Source of the DNA: Lasiosphaeria ovina
Lineage: Eukaryota > Ascomycota > Sordariomycetes > Sordariales > Lasiosphaeriaceae
NCBI GenBank assembly: GCA_033439765.1
Contig: JAULSN010000007.1
Coordinates: 186,001-250,000 of the forward strand
DNA: 64,000 bases
Direction: 5' to 3'
This document shows positions 53,346 to 64,000 of the stretch, piece by piece; the stretch's first letter is position 1; each line of letters opens with the position of its first letter. The translations under genes were made by a program, and so were the position numbers. The notes below the pieces were generated by a model, which worked only from the letters and a program-made list of their open reading frames with translations, searched no databases and was not told the DNA's origin.

Positions 53346-54387
53346 TAACAAGCTATGGATGGAGGATGAGGGTCTCGGACAGTGTACTTGACGATATAAT
53401 CATAGGCCGTAAAGGACGGGCGATTCACCCTGATAAGGTCACACCAATCGGCACTGAATATATTTGGTATTATGGAAATTCAGTTGCCCGTCTGGGACGA
53501 GGTCGCGACTGATTGGGTTGATAAATCCACTACCTGTCCGAAGGCGAGGTGTCCGTAGCCGAGGCAAAACGTCGCAGTCCCTGGGCCACCATGGCTTCAA
53601 ATGTGCGCCTGAAGCAGCCACGAGTTAGCTGATAGTAGCGCTTTAAAGACATACCCGTAACCACGGCTGTGGCATGCATGTTACAGGACCACGATTAAGG
53701 TGGTTGTTCGAATTGACAGTTTAAAAATCTTCCCACATTCGCGGAGCATAAACTTGTGCAGTCTTAAGGTGCTTTAGCTCCGATCTCTGTTTCACTCGGC
53801 AAACACTCCAATCTCTAAGTCTTTCACCTACAAGAAGAATACCGCTTCGTGATACCTCCACGCATTCATATAATGTTATCTATATAACGAGATACAAGGT
53901 GCATCCCATCCACAGCAAGACTTCCAAAGCGAGCTCTACACCAAATCATCCAGTCCTGCATCTCCACAGGGAAAACGTGTCCAGTTTCTACTACCTTAAG
54001 CCGAGACTCCAGTATCACCTCGGGATAAAGTGGGGCCTAGTAGTACCTACTGCAAGTCCTGCGGGAGAGGGTAGAGATTTGAATACACAGAGTCTATGTA
54101 GCGGGGACTAGCCCTGGCTTAGCTGAGCAGTGCATGGGCCAGTTGCCCGCACTAGGGTTTTCGCCCACACATTTGGTAGGGAGCTTTGCCCCTCCATATC
54201 TTAGCTAGCCAATGCACCTTTTCTACATATTGTCTACCCAACAGTCTATGTTTTATTAGCTAGGTATTCGACAGTTATAAATAACAATCTAGGAGCTGAT
54301 AGCGGACTGACCAAATGTCAATATCTAATGTTACAGAGTGGTGTTGATCCTTGCTCAACCAAAGGCTGGCTGTGGCTACAGGGTAAC
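53346..54387. other. Intergenic, nothing recognised
   Basis: Short frames only; AT-richer towards 54250-54330. Confidence 0.35.
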
Positions 54388-54483
54388 TGTTGTGGGGGGC
54401 TTGGTTGGTTATAGTTGCTGTTGCCTAGAGAGCCAGACAACAGGTATCTGTTTTGTCTGCTGGCGCAACGGCACATCGTAACA
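54388..54483. mobile_element. Short LTR-like element (96 bp), copy 2
   Basis: Begins TGTTGTGGGG and ends TCGTAACA. It is flanked by a perfect 5-bp direct repeat GTAAC (54383-54387 and 54484-54488). TG...CA ends plus a 5-bp duplication are the marks of LTR-retroelement insertion; the small size suggests a TRIM-type element reduced to a solo LTR. Confidence 0.75.
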
Positions 54484-54500
54484 GTAACCGGCTAGTGGTT

Positions 54501-54862
54501 CTAAGGGCTATATCTTAACAGATATACACACTTGATTTGGTCGAGTTCTCGGATAACCACATCAACGCTCTTAGTCCAGTCCTTTATTGAGCCTCTAAAC
54601 GTCCAAATATCCAACGCAGCTTTGAGTGAGAGGAATTGCTCCAATTTGATCTTAGTGCTACCAAAATAATCTTGCGGAAGATGCAGAACGGATGCAAAAC
54701 CTGACACTGCAATAGCCACAGCATTTGCTCTGCTGAGCCTTTTACTGTCAGATTGGATGGGTTTTCAAGCTCTTTGCTCTCCCTTATTTCCCAGCCACCA
54801 TCGACGTTCCTGAATAGAATTCCATTGCAAAAGACTTTGCACGTATCCATAGGTGAGCTCAC
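54501..54862 (-). pseudogene. Unknown protein fragment, frameshifted
   Basis: MDTCKVFCNGILFRNVDGGW and ESKELENPSNLTVKGSAEQ in one frame, then VSGFASVLHLPQDYFGSTK and SLKAALDIWTFRGSIKDW, VDVVIRELDQIKCVYLL in another (about 54720). Protein-like throughout but no family recognised. It ends 18 bases from the LTR-like element. Confidence 0.35.
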
Positions 54863-57369
54863 ATTGTAAGGGTATTGTTGGAATTCACCACTTATTACGT
54901 ATATACTGAAGACACCAACGTAGGGAACGGATGGCAGAGTCTAACCTTAAGCGATCTGGGCATCTCGCGGCAAGTGCAGTAACCGCCTTCGCAGACACCA
55001 TAGCAAGAATCTCAGGAAATGGCCAACACCTTGGAAGCAGTGAAGGTTCGGCCAACTCCCGAAGTGCATCCTGATGATGCGGGCAGCATCGTGAGCCGCG
55101 AAAGTTCCTTAGTGCTTAAATCTGTTCCAAGAAACGCCAGGGTGTCGAACATACCTGAGAATAAGTCTTTGCAACGGCGCTGACGGGTTCTCTATGAGAG
55201 AATATAATTTGTTTTGCCCACTGCCAGCACGCCATCAACACAGACACAAATTCAAAGGGTCCGGAATCGGCTCGTTTACCAGTATTTTATGCATGGTAGG
55301 TTGCTTGTGTATCTAGCAATTGTGCTCGGTGTAATTATTGTCAAACGAGGTGGGCATGAGGTACATCATTTAGTTTGGAAAAGGTGTTACCAGTTTGCCA
55401 AAATCCAGGCTCATGTAGGCGGCCGAGCAAGATGTGTCTCATGCCTAGACCGAGGCTTGCCACAAACCAGGCAGGACCTCCACCGAACTAAGTATAGTTC
55501 GAAATGACGTTGATCAGCATTTCGGCCATTGGATTGAGGACGTCATGGCCAAGGAGCCGCTCGTAGGGTGCTGGGTCGCCATAGGCCAAAAATGCGCGCG
55601 GCCTCTGTCAATGCCAAGATAACGCCACCCTTCGCGCGCGCGTCTGTCTGAGCCTGTTATATGCACTGCCCTCAGTCGCATGACAAGTACAGATCAAATA
55701 CTGTGATTGACCACAAACTGCGTGTCTTGCATGCTTCCAGAGGTTCTTCATCATTTTCTTTAGCATTTTCTTCAGGATTTACTTTATAATTTCCTTAATC
55801 TCTCATTAACGCGTCTCTCGTCTTCAGTATCTTTAGTATCTTCTAATTATCTACTTTTTCTCTTTCAAGATGAGATATAAGCGATCTCGGTGGCCGAAGT
55901 CCTGACGATCGGAGGAGTAAAAGCTTCAGCGGAGCTATACCTGCCGCAAAGGGAACCCTCATTAAGTCGTCGCTCATCGCCATCAACAAGCTTCCAGACA
56001 CGCGATTTGGCCTCTACGGAGAGCGTGGCGGGAAAATGGGTCAAATTCGAGCCAGATGAAACGTTCTCTCTAGATACCGGCGTCAAGATTCAAGCACATG
56101 AGAACTATGGACCCCGGTACGTGACTCTCGAGATGCTGCCCTCCTCATAACAACAGCCCGACTGCCTCGTCAACCTCACAGAGGACATTTTTGACGATTC
56201 TCCGGTACCGGAACTTATATTCGGGACCCCGAGTCCTATGGCACCATCAAGGCTTTATTATTCCTGAGTTTAGCGATTGCGAGGGGGGTGACGTGTCGTC
56301 AAGGGCTGGGCTCCGAGCCTTCAGGTGGGATAAGGTGTGGAAATATGTCTGGAGAAGGGTTGAAACTATTTGTGGGAAATCGGTCCTTAAACTGGCTCAT
56401 AGGGATGACTTGAAATCAATATCTAGGCTACAGAAACCGACATTCTCTTCTGAAATTCACGCCATACAAATCAAGGCTCATTCACTCTCGCTCTTTCGAG
56501 TTGCCTCTTGAACCTCATCAGGTTGCCCATCACCATCCTCTCTCCTCTCAAAGCGCTGCTCCTCACTTTCAAGAGGGGTAGAGGCTAGCTCAGAGTCAAA
56601 TCTCTGCTCTGGAAGCCGAACTTGATCTGACGACTGCTGCAGAGGTACGGCAGGCCCCTTATGAAAGTGTTGAGGTCAGAGCAATTGTCTTCAACCGCCT
56701 AGAATGATGCGTGAGGATGGACGAAACGACTAGCCATGATAATTGGTAGTATCGTAACACTGTCACTACGTTCAGGTTTCATTGGATAATCCCAAGATTT
56801 TATTGAGAAGGGTTGATAGGCCCCTGGGTGTTTGTCTTTGAGAAGGCGGGTTGCGGTGTTGCCTGCATGTCATCCATGGCTGGCTGATTGGAGCAGGCTT
56901 GGATGTCTGCTGAGAGATCTTGTCGCTCAAGGACATCCCGTTTCTGGACTTTGGAGCATCACTGGAGTCCTAGATTCCAAGTCAAAACAGAACTTAAGAC
57001 TGGGGGAGTCATGTGGCCGTCTTACTATTGCTTTGGTGATCGGAGCTCGCCGAATTTACACTTTGGTTTGGTGCAACTTTGTGTGTAGTATGCCGTAAAA
57101 TTGAGATATTGGGCTGGAAAAGGTAGTAAGAGAGGAGACGGGAGTGGTGGGCCAGGGTTGAGGCCGCTTAATATCTGCCATACCCTCCCCCGCGGGAGCA
57201 CACCGCCAACACCACCAACCACCACCACTACAGTCTGCCAGTGGGGGTTGAACGGCGCCAGGGTGTGTGTCTCTTGTCAGCTGCTCAAATGCAAATGCGT
57301 ATGCCGCACGGGGTGATAAACCTCTCCGAGTACGGATTACCTGTGAATATGATGCCAAAGCTGAACAGA
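54863..57369. other. Largely non-coding, scattered frames
   Basis: On the + strand 55930-56040 reads SGAIPAAKGTLIKSSLIAIN and LPDTRFGLYGERGGKMGQIR, protein-like but isolated. The remainder (repeat-free as far as I can see) has no recognisable gene. 57370 is the broken 3' end of the amidase. Confidence 0.3.
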
Positions 57370-58044
57370 TGAGGAGATAGATTTTCTCGACGAACCTCAC
57401 CGCCGATAGAAGCCGCAGCAAACCCCAGGGCCGTCGCAACTGCAGAACCGCTGCTGCTCCCGCTTGCTTTCATGTTTTCACAGTGTGCAGTGTGCACCGA
57501 GCGAGAGCCCGCCTCGAACAGTCCAGCCGCTGCCACCCGAATTGATGCGGAACATGCCCCATTCCAACATGTTGGTTTTGCCAAGTATGACGGCGCCGGC
57601 TTCACGGAGCTTGCGAACGATCTCGATCTTGGCCTCCTGTGACGTGCGAGCTCCCAGCAGTACTTTTGATCCAGCCGTTGTCTCCATCTTGTCAAGGGTC
57701 ACGATGATGTCTTTGAGGAGGAGAGGGATGCCGTGGAGGGGCCTGCGGCGACGTGGGAAGACGAGCATGTCAGATGTCCATTTTGCCCATGTAGCGCAAG
57801 AAACAACAACGTACCCAAGCCACGACGACCCTTGGTGCGCTGGCTCTTCATCAAGGGCCTGCGCAATCGACAATCCCTCCGGGTTCGTCTCGATCACAGC
57901 GCGGAGGTAGCCATTAACCTCGGCGATCCTGGCCACACCGACACCTCGTCGCCCGCAGCAGCATCCTCCACTGTTTGGGCATGCCTGTCCTGTCGATTTC
58001 ACGTGCAGACGACGGCAGGGCAGCTGCAGCTGTGGGAACAACAC
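57370..58044 (-). pseudogene. Amidase signature family protein, truncated
   Basis: Read leftwards: ARIAEVNGYLRAVIETNPEG, LHGIPLLLKDIIVTLDKMET (catalytic Lys in LKD), TAGSKVLLGARTSQEAKIE and LREAGAVILGKTNMLEWG. After a frame change comes KASGSSSGSAVATALGFAAA, the glycine/serine-rich signature holding the cis-Ser and nucleophile Ser, then SIGGE. Complete family members have about 500-600 residues. Here the sequence turns into a donor-like GTGAGG at about 57400 and nothing family-like follows. The broken frame lies between the Lys and Ser regions at about 57480-57540. Not functional. Confidence 0.75.
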
Positions 58045-58479
58045 ATCAGCCCGCGACGTTAAAAAAAAATCCCTGGGATTCTCATCATACCTTCTTCACC
58101 TTCTTCGATTGGTCCATCTTCTAACGCCTCCATAGCAATGTTGAAGAAGAAATCCGGACTGCTTTCATCAAACCCACTCCTCCTCCCGCATCATCCCAGA
58201 TATCATCACGACTTTCTTCAAGCATCGTATCCACCAATGATTCATCAAAAGGGGTATCTTCGACCACCTCGCAATGCGCCTCAGAACTAGAGAGGATTCC
58301 TCCGTGCTGAGTAGAGGTGGTTTCAAGGCTCACACTACCACCACCACCTGGGGAGCGCATGATGTCACGGGCTGTTGTTGGAGCTTGACGTAATGCTTGA
58401 CTCGCAATTCCAGGCCGGTCTTCGACGACAAGCGAACAAGTCTCGACCGGCCCCCAATCTGTTCGGATGGTGGCTAGTA
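58045..58479. other. Repeat-associated spacer
   Basis: 58100-58150 matches 12990-13035 (ttcttcgattggtccatct...gccaccatag). 58375-58460 is an inverted match to 59100-59175 (gcttgacgtaatgctt, gaacaagtc). A minus frame 58489-58121 is acidic and unrecognised. Confidence 0.4.
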
Positions 58480-59060
58480 ACTGATGCATATGATGACGTT
58501 GCGTGGATCCGAGAGTTTTGTCGCTCAGGCGCCATGACGTCCGGTCCAGTTAGCGCGCCTCGGTCCTCGGTCCGCAAAGATCAAAGTCAAAGAGGTCAGG
58601 CGGCTTATGGACGCTCCTTGGAAAGGTTTCCGGGTTACGCTGGGATGGCCGCCTCAAGCAGTGGATCCTTGGGCCGACTGCCTGGCTACAACAGATCAGA
58701 GTAAGTTGCATTTTCCCTTGATTTGGCCAATGGTCATGTAGTTAACCCTTCATGCAGCGAAACCGCTTAATGGAGCAATTCCGGGGCACCACGCTGACAT
58801 GGCTAGACCTTTTTGAGAAGCTGTGAGGCGTCATTCGCCTGGTCGTTCCGCGCCCGCGCCGGTAGCGTACCAACTCTGATTGAGGACGACGACCATGTGA
58901 TGTCTTCAGGCTCGGCGGAGGGAGGAGGGCTCAGCAGAGGGCTTGGGAGGCAGTTTATTTCTCGGAGGGACGGCCACGCCGACACATCCGCAGAAGGTAG
59001 CAAAGGAATTTGCTCATTCGTGTCTGTTGCAGGAGGTAGTAAATAAATGGAGTCTCCACG
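58480..59060 (+). repeat. SANT-like repeat-family copy
   Basis: Contains RSLERFPGYAGMAASSSGSL and GRLPGYNRSE, then the conserved intron (GTAAGTTGCATTTTCCC to TTCATGCAG, 58709-58757), then the part with ctcggcggaggg shared with 2900 and 13180. The SANT-like segment itself is missing. Confidence 0.55.
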
Positions 59061-59843
59061 CAACGGCATCATATGCATCAGTTACCAGCCATCCAAGCAG
59101 CAGTCTATGAGATTAGCTTGGGACTTGTTCGCTTGTCGAAGACCGGCCACTCACAACTCCAGCATTACGTCAAGCTCCAAAAGCCCGTAATATCCGCTCC
59201 CCAGGTAGTGTGTTTTGATCGAAAGGAATGCTTCTTCCAAAGTGCCGAGTTCGAAGGTTCGGGGAGGTTCAATAGCTACACACACACGGTTGTTCGGGTC
59301 CTACCTCTGTCAAAGCCTGCTGGAAAATTCCTGGCCGGACTGCCACATAGACTTTTGGGCCGTCAAAGGCGGTCTAACACGAGTGGGGAGTTGCCGAAGT
59401 TTAGGTTGCAGCTCTCCAGTTTACCATCGTCTTCTGCATCTGACCAGACCATCATGCAATTCCTGATGCTCGGCCAAGCTCCTCCAGTCCATCAACTTCC
59501 GACAGAGGTCAAGGTCAGCGATAACCTCACTCTTCGTTCAGCCTTCCCGTGGATACATGGAGGGCCCTGTCACCTCTCCTCTGCTCGTAGTCGCCGGTGC
59601 ATGATGCTGATGCACTTGTCTCGATTGAAGACAATTCCAAGGCGCTCTAACAAGCGGCCAAGTGGTCTGCCCCTCTTAACTCGGCCCACTTGGGCGGCGG
59701 CTCTCGGAGTCTAACACGAGTCGGTTAGTCCTTGCATTTCTCTCTGCCCACGAGAGTCAAGGTCTTGGCGGGGTTTGGTGGAGTCTCGGACCTCCAGTGG
59801 GGATTCATGGTGACAATGACGACTCGATCCATTCCTACCCGAG
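59061..59843. other. Uncertain frames, likely decayed gene on the minus strand
   Basis: A 213-residue + frame (59073-59714) exists, but the minus strand reads better: CNLNFGNSPLVLDRL, VCVAIEPPRTFELGTLEEAF, LGSGYYGLLELDVMLEL, broken by stops. The last piece recurs inverted at 58375. 59780-59815 matches the SANT-family 3' end. Confidence 0.35.
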
Positions 59844-60102
59844 GTAAATGAAGCCATACTTTCAAGGTCCGGCTGGCCGGCTGTAATAAAATTATATTTT
59901 CTTGACTCGGTGATGCATATGACAGTACTTTGACGGCAATCCTACCGGAATTCAGTTTGGTTGGTTAACCTAGTTAAGGTTGACTTAGTTATTTGGAACA
60001 ATCTCGGAGGTCCGGGCAACTAAATAAAGCCATACTTTCGAGGTCCGGCTGGCCGGCTATAACAAAGGTATATTTTCTTGACTCGGTGATGCATGTGACA
60101 GT
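59844..60102. repeat. Two direct units of repeat family C
   Basis: 59844-59925 and 60021-60102 share about 90 percent: aagccatactttc.aggtcc, ggctggccggct, atattttcttgactcggtga and tgcat.tgacagt. Single inverted relatives are at 365-470 and 14090-14185. Confidence 0.8.
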
Positions 60103-60272
60103 GTTGAATGATGTGTATAAGAAGAGACCAGCCCTCCCCGCCAAACGCCGAGGTCTTCTCTTCCACACAATCACCATCGTCCCAATCACCATCGTTCAGC
60201 ATGTATCTCCGCCAAACACCAAAGCTTTCTACCCAGGGCACTGCAGCCTAGACGGCATCACCATCTTTCAGC

Positions 60273-61030
60273 ATGCCTCCCAGGAACCTCATGCCCTCGG
60301 CCGCCACCACGCAGTGCCAGTACATGCCGCCGCCGGCGACGGCGCAGCTACCGTATCCCAGGGACCACAGCCAAACCCGGCCCCGCTGTACATGCAGTGG
60401 ATCTCGGCTCCTATGCCCGTGCCGGATATGCGGCTGGACGGCCTGTGTAAGGGGCTTTGGGACAAGAGTGTCAAAGAGTGGCAGAGGCAACAAACGCTAG
60501 GTGGTTATTGTGTGCAGCACTAATCTCTGGCCCGCTGCGAAGTCTCTGCGAGCCCGTTCCTCCTTATGTACGCACGGTTGAGAGCCCGTGCGTCCCTGAG
60601 CCCCCTGGCGGTTCTCCCCCTGCCCTTATCAACACGGGTCACGTGCCACTCACGTGACGACCACCTTTGAAGTCCCTGAACGACCATGACAGCCTGCCTA
60701 TGGACTCGGTGTTGTACTCGGCGTCGGCGTCGGCTGCCTGGGGTCAACTCCGCAACGGAAGTGTGCATTTTCCCTTGGCTTTGGGTTTTGTCCAGGTAGT
60801 TAGTTAACCTCCCATGCAGGAAAACCAAGAAATGAGAGACAACCGGCGCCCCTCTCTTCCGCTTCCATGGCAGAACCCATCTATCAAGTCACGGGGCGGC
60901 GTACCGGCCACAACGGGGGGGTGGCGCCCGACGGCTGATGTATTACGCGATCTTGTTATGGTGAACGAAAGAAACGTGCCGCCCCGGATGACGGCGGTGA
61001 TAACGGCGACGGCGGTGAGAGTTATCGAGG
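60273..61030 (+). pseudogene. SANT-like family gene copy split by a solo LTR
   Basis: A Pro-rich exon (PAPLYMQWISAPMPVPDMRL) is cut by the LTR at 60446-60691. Without the LTR and one duplication it continues in frame to MDSVLYSASASAAWGQLRN, then the family intron (about 60756-60818, ending catgcag) and the next exon matching 2225-2440. The downstream exon is full of stops. Confidence 0.55.
60446..60691 (-). mobile_element. Ty3/gypsy solo LTR (246 bp)
   Basis: Reverse-complement relative of the LTR at 14541-14812. Ends TGTAAGGGG... and ...CCATGACA; perfect 5-bp target duplication GCCTG at 60441-60445 and 60692-60696. Confidence 0.9.
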
Positions 61031-61168
61031 GACCCTTTTTATGGTGCATGAAGAATCAGGCCCCTTGGCACAAGCAGGCCCAAATTCCTTAAGGATTTTC
61101 CCTCGGGCCCAACTTCCAATAGAAATATAGGGTAAGTGAAGTGGAGAAGAAAACTCAAGCCTCGCCGA
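61031..61168. other. Spacer
   Basis: Nothing recognised. Confidence 0.3.
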
Positions 61169-62206
61169 TTAGGTACCTAGGTAGGTATCTAAGTTTGTTG
61201 GAGAGATGACATTGGATTTGGCGTTGAGGAAAAATACACTTTTAACTCCTGCGGGAGGCTTTTGCCGTCCTCCGATATGAGTCGGTTGTTCATGCGCCGG
61301 ATAACACTGGGACGTAGACATGAACGATCCCGCCCTGGGCAGACTCATTCTGATAGCGTAGCTCGGCGCGGGGGTCATATGGTTCCCAGTAATGGTACCC
61401 CAACCTCCGGCACCTATAAGCTCCGTTCGATATCTGCCACTGTCTGTCTGATCTGAGATGCCCACCGCCGCAGCTAGCCCGGCACTGCAGCAGTCGAGGA
61501 TGATAAGGGTGTCGAACTTTGCCTTCATGATTGTCGAATTTACATCGGCCCAAAGAACGTTGGCGACGGGCTGCTACAAGCCCCAATTCCTTCCTATAAG
61601 GTCCCACTCAATTCACACAATTTAGAGACTGTAAGTTCGCAGACCTTTCCTGCCTCAGGGCTTCGTTAAGCGAATGGTTTGGGTAGTTGTTCCATATCTT
61701 TTTCAACATCCACATGAGTGAATTGACGTCTTGTGGGACGTTGTGGCTGAAGTTGTGCACAAGGCACGATGTTAACCAGAACTGCCCGCGCGGATGCCAA
61801 GTTGCAATGTATGAAAGTTGGCAACTTACCTGTATAAACCAAGTGTTTTGAGTCGGCGACTTTTGCCCTCGCCATCATCGTGTGGCCCACCGTTGCAATC
61901 TTGAATATCTACGATGCACCCGTGGCCATTGTAGTAAATGATGAACAGGGAATCCGAGTACTTGGATTCCATAAACTGCCGTAGTCTGGCGTTGAGTTGG
62001 CGCGTCGAGTCAACCACTGGGATACCATACCGCTCGACTTGGTACCCCATGCTTTCGAAGACATGCCAGATATCCTCATTGATATCGAGATCGTAGAGCT
62101 CGAATGTGAGAATCAGAACCTTGGCCGTGCTGTAGTCTGGGTTACCATCACTATTGTCATCGTTCCCTAACCTTGATGTCATTCTTTTGTGGTAGTGCGT
62201 CGTCAT
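61169..62206 (-). pseudogene. Caspase-like (C14/metacaspase-type) protein, decayed
   Basis: From 62206: TAKVLILTFELYDLDINEDI, WHVFESMGYQVERYGIPV, then SDSLFIIYYNGHGCI, holding the catalytic His of the YY.GHG motif. After an intron-rich stretch (donor GTAAGTTGCC near 61826) comes LWADVNSTIMKAKFDTL then IILDCCSAGLAA with the catalytic Cys of the DCC motif, and ELIGAGGWGTITGNHM. An in-frame TAG lies at 61574-61576 just before VANVLWADV. Caspase-like proteases of this class act in fungal stress and cell-death responses. The C-terminus after about 61350 no longer looks family-like. Confidence 0.75.
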
Positions 62207-62917
62207 GATAACTACCGAATGTCAACCCTGAGGACATGGAGCGAGAACGTGGAGTTCCCAATGCCAAAGAGGGCTTGGGGCTTGCAAGGATCCAAATTAG
62301 TATAAGGCTCGTGAATTGCGCTAAAAGGCGGTCACAGTATACGAAATGGAAGTAATGATCGCTGAGAGAAGGGAGGGAGAGGAAACATATTTTCGAGACT
62401 TCCGAGTGCTGAGTATGAGACCCTCTATGGAGCCGTGAAGCCTAGAGGTGCCTAATAGGCAGAGAGCACTCTGGAAGAAGAGCTTAGGCGCAGGTGCAGC
62501 CAGGGAAGTTGCGCCGCACGTGGACCAATGATAGCCGAGTATCGATGCAGTGCATGCTTCACTCTTACCACATCTCTGACCTCTCGGCAGGTGCCTCAGG
62601 CTCCGTCGGGAGTTGCAGATGTGTTCCCGATTGGCCAGGTGCTCAAATTGCAAGCTCTCGGGTCTTGCAATGTACCTACCTTTGGTCTGTAGTTGTGGAT
62701 TTAGGCTTTTGGATTATGTGTTGCCTGTCTGTGCGGTAGACACGGGAGCTGCCGTCACCTGTGGCCCCTATAAAGCCCTCGCTTCCTCCATATATCTCTT
62801 TGGTTAACAGACCACTGTTACTGCTCTACCATCGCAATCCCCACTTTCGAATAGGAAAAGCCTCCAGGTCCTTCTCCACAAACCTCCCTCTTTCTTGCAC
62901 GAGTGAAGATCTTTGCC
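62207..62917. other. Intergenic
   Basis: 5' flanks of the divergent caspase-like (-) and kinase-like (+) genes. A TATA-type ctataaag is at 62768. No other feature. Confidence 0.35.
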
Positions 62918-64000
62918 ATGACGGTCGATGCAATCCTTCGTGACGTCTCCAAGTCTCTATCAGGTCGTTGGTAGCTTGAAAAATTCGACACCGATGTCGT
63001 CCCCAGCATTTTTGTTGCGCCAGTTCAAAGCGGGGTCCAATATCCACCCCCCTACCACTTGACATGCTATTTGGAGCCAGACAGCCAGTACACGCGGACT
63101 CTGATCACGGCATCAGACAGCAAAAACTCGGGCATCGAGGAGAGGGAAATACGAGAAATTGCCCAAGACATCTTGACTCGCCTCAACAAATGGAGCGTGG
63201 GGCTGGACCTTGGGCGAGTCCTCCAGAGCGTGACCCTTGGATCAAGATTTCGGCTCGACGACACCAACAAGATGGCGAGCGACGGCCCGGGAATATGGCT
63301 TGAGCCCAACCCCGAGCTCTAACGGCGATACCTTCCAATTTCACGGCTCAGAGAGCTCTGGAGGCCTTACTCTGCGAGCTCTGAGCTACCCTCGCTAATT
63401 AATTTTGACGTCTTAAGGTCGAGACGTCGCCTCCACAACTCCGTGTTAGAAGTCTTGCTACCTAGCGGACAGGCGGCCATCTTCAAGGGAGTCATCCGAG
63501 TCGTCGCCAGCATGTATCACGAGATCCGTGAGCTCCTGCGGATACCCCCGCACCCCACCATTATGAGCAGGCAACAGTACATTGTTACTCGTCGCGTCCT
63601 AGGTGCGGAACAGCCGATTGTGTGCGGATTCATACTCAAGCATCTGCCGGGAGGGTCCCTTCTGGAGTGGCTCACAACAAACCGGCCCGAGTCGGCCGTT
63701 GGGCGTCCTCTCTCCCTGCCAACTAAGATAAAATGGATCCAGCAAATTATCTCAGCCCTTGGACATCTCTACGGCCCTGCAAAAAGTTTCCATTCTGGTC
63801 TACGACTTGACAACAAAGTCCTAGACGAGAACGGTGATATCGTGTTGGTCGACTTCGATCAACGCGGATCCTCACACTGATGGCAGGCTCCCCCGCTGTG
63901 GTTGGAAGGCCGGGCAGGCCAAGCCATCGCAGACGACCCTGACTGGACCGAGAGCGGGGTTAACACCGCGAATATGCCAAAAGGGGTGTTTACTCATGTC
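62918..64000 (+). pseudogene. Protein-kinase-like protein with three in-frame stops, runs off the window
   Basis: A single frame extends from MTVDAILRDVSKSLSGRW through a TAG (62972-62974), LEKFDTDVVPSIFVAPVQSG, a TAA (63320-63322), LPISRLRELWRPYSASSEL, HEIRELLRIPPHPTI, CGFILKHLPGGSLLEWL, a TGA (63878-63880) and on to the window end. ALGHLYGPAKSFHSGLRLDN and GDIVLVDFDQRGS correspond to the kinase catalytic loop (H.DLKLDN; Asp reads Gly) and the DFG region (DFD). The stops follow RW, EL and SH, and the TGA would be TGG in related sequences. It resembles the degenerate kinase-like proteins common in ascomycete accessory regions. Confidence 0.6.

Noticed and set aside
59073..59714. 213-residue plus-strand frame
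   Set aside because: Its start lies in a dispersed repeat, and the minus strand reads more like a decayed protein; not called as a gene.

Overview
The window looks like a repeat-rich, gene-poor accessory (possibly subtelomeric) segment of a filamentous ascomycete, probably a Sordariomycete. The signs are short introns (about 55-130 bp) with GT/GC-AG ends and TACTAAC-like branch sites, a Fot1/Pogo transposon, gypsy, copia, LINE (Tad-like) and Mutator remnants, an interstitial CCCTAA tract, and ascomycete families such as SesB-like/NB-ARC proteins, CmcJ/AsaB-like proteins and DUF3632- and DUF7924-type proteins. All family names come from reading translations by eye; no database search was run.

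Layout. 1-4.9 kb: dispersed repeats, including a back-to-back arrangement of fragments of a low-copy gene family (tentatively Myb/SANT-like). 4.9-6.5 kb: an F-box gene split by an in-frame stop and a possible small secreted protein. 8.7-10.6 kb: a 1,876-bp Fot1/Pogo element with terminal inverted repeats and TA target sites. 10.7 kb: interstitial telomere repeats and an AAC microsatellite. 11.8-16 kb: more repeat copies, a gypsy LTR with the end of its pol, and a copia RNase H piece. 19.5-27.3 kb: decayed accessory genes (AsaB-like, DUF3632-like, DUF7924-type) and a roughly 200-bp dispersed repeat. 27.9-32.5 kb: a DUF7924-type gene interrupted by a 3.8-kb Mutator-like element with an 8-bp target duplication; that element itself carries a copia-type solo LTR. 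36 kb: a LINE fragment. 37-42.6 kb: an NLR-type gene region (SesB-like hydrolase module, NB-ARC, helical repeats) carrying unusual hairpin-forming minisatellites. 42.8-47.6 kb: a frameshifted amino-acid permease, an AsaB-like fragment and a nearly whole M20 amidohydrolase. 48-50 kb: a protein kinase with duplicated and inverted flanks. 50.6-58 kb: decayed genes and short LTR-like elements. 58.5-61 kb: more copies of the SANT-like family, one holding a gypsy solo LTR. 61-64 kb: a caspase-like gene and a kinase-like gene, the latter leaving the window with three in-frame stops.

Common thread. Most host genes are recognisable and nearly collinear with their families but carry isolated stop codons (mostly TAG), single-base frameshifts or insertions. 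This fits mild repeat-induced C-to-T mutation plus transposon traffic, though some homopolymer frameshifts could be assembly errors. The NLR, caspase-like, kinase and F-box genes are the sort found in fungal cell-death and incompatibility repertoires, but in their present state most look non-functional.
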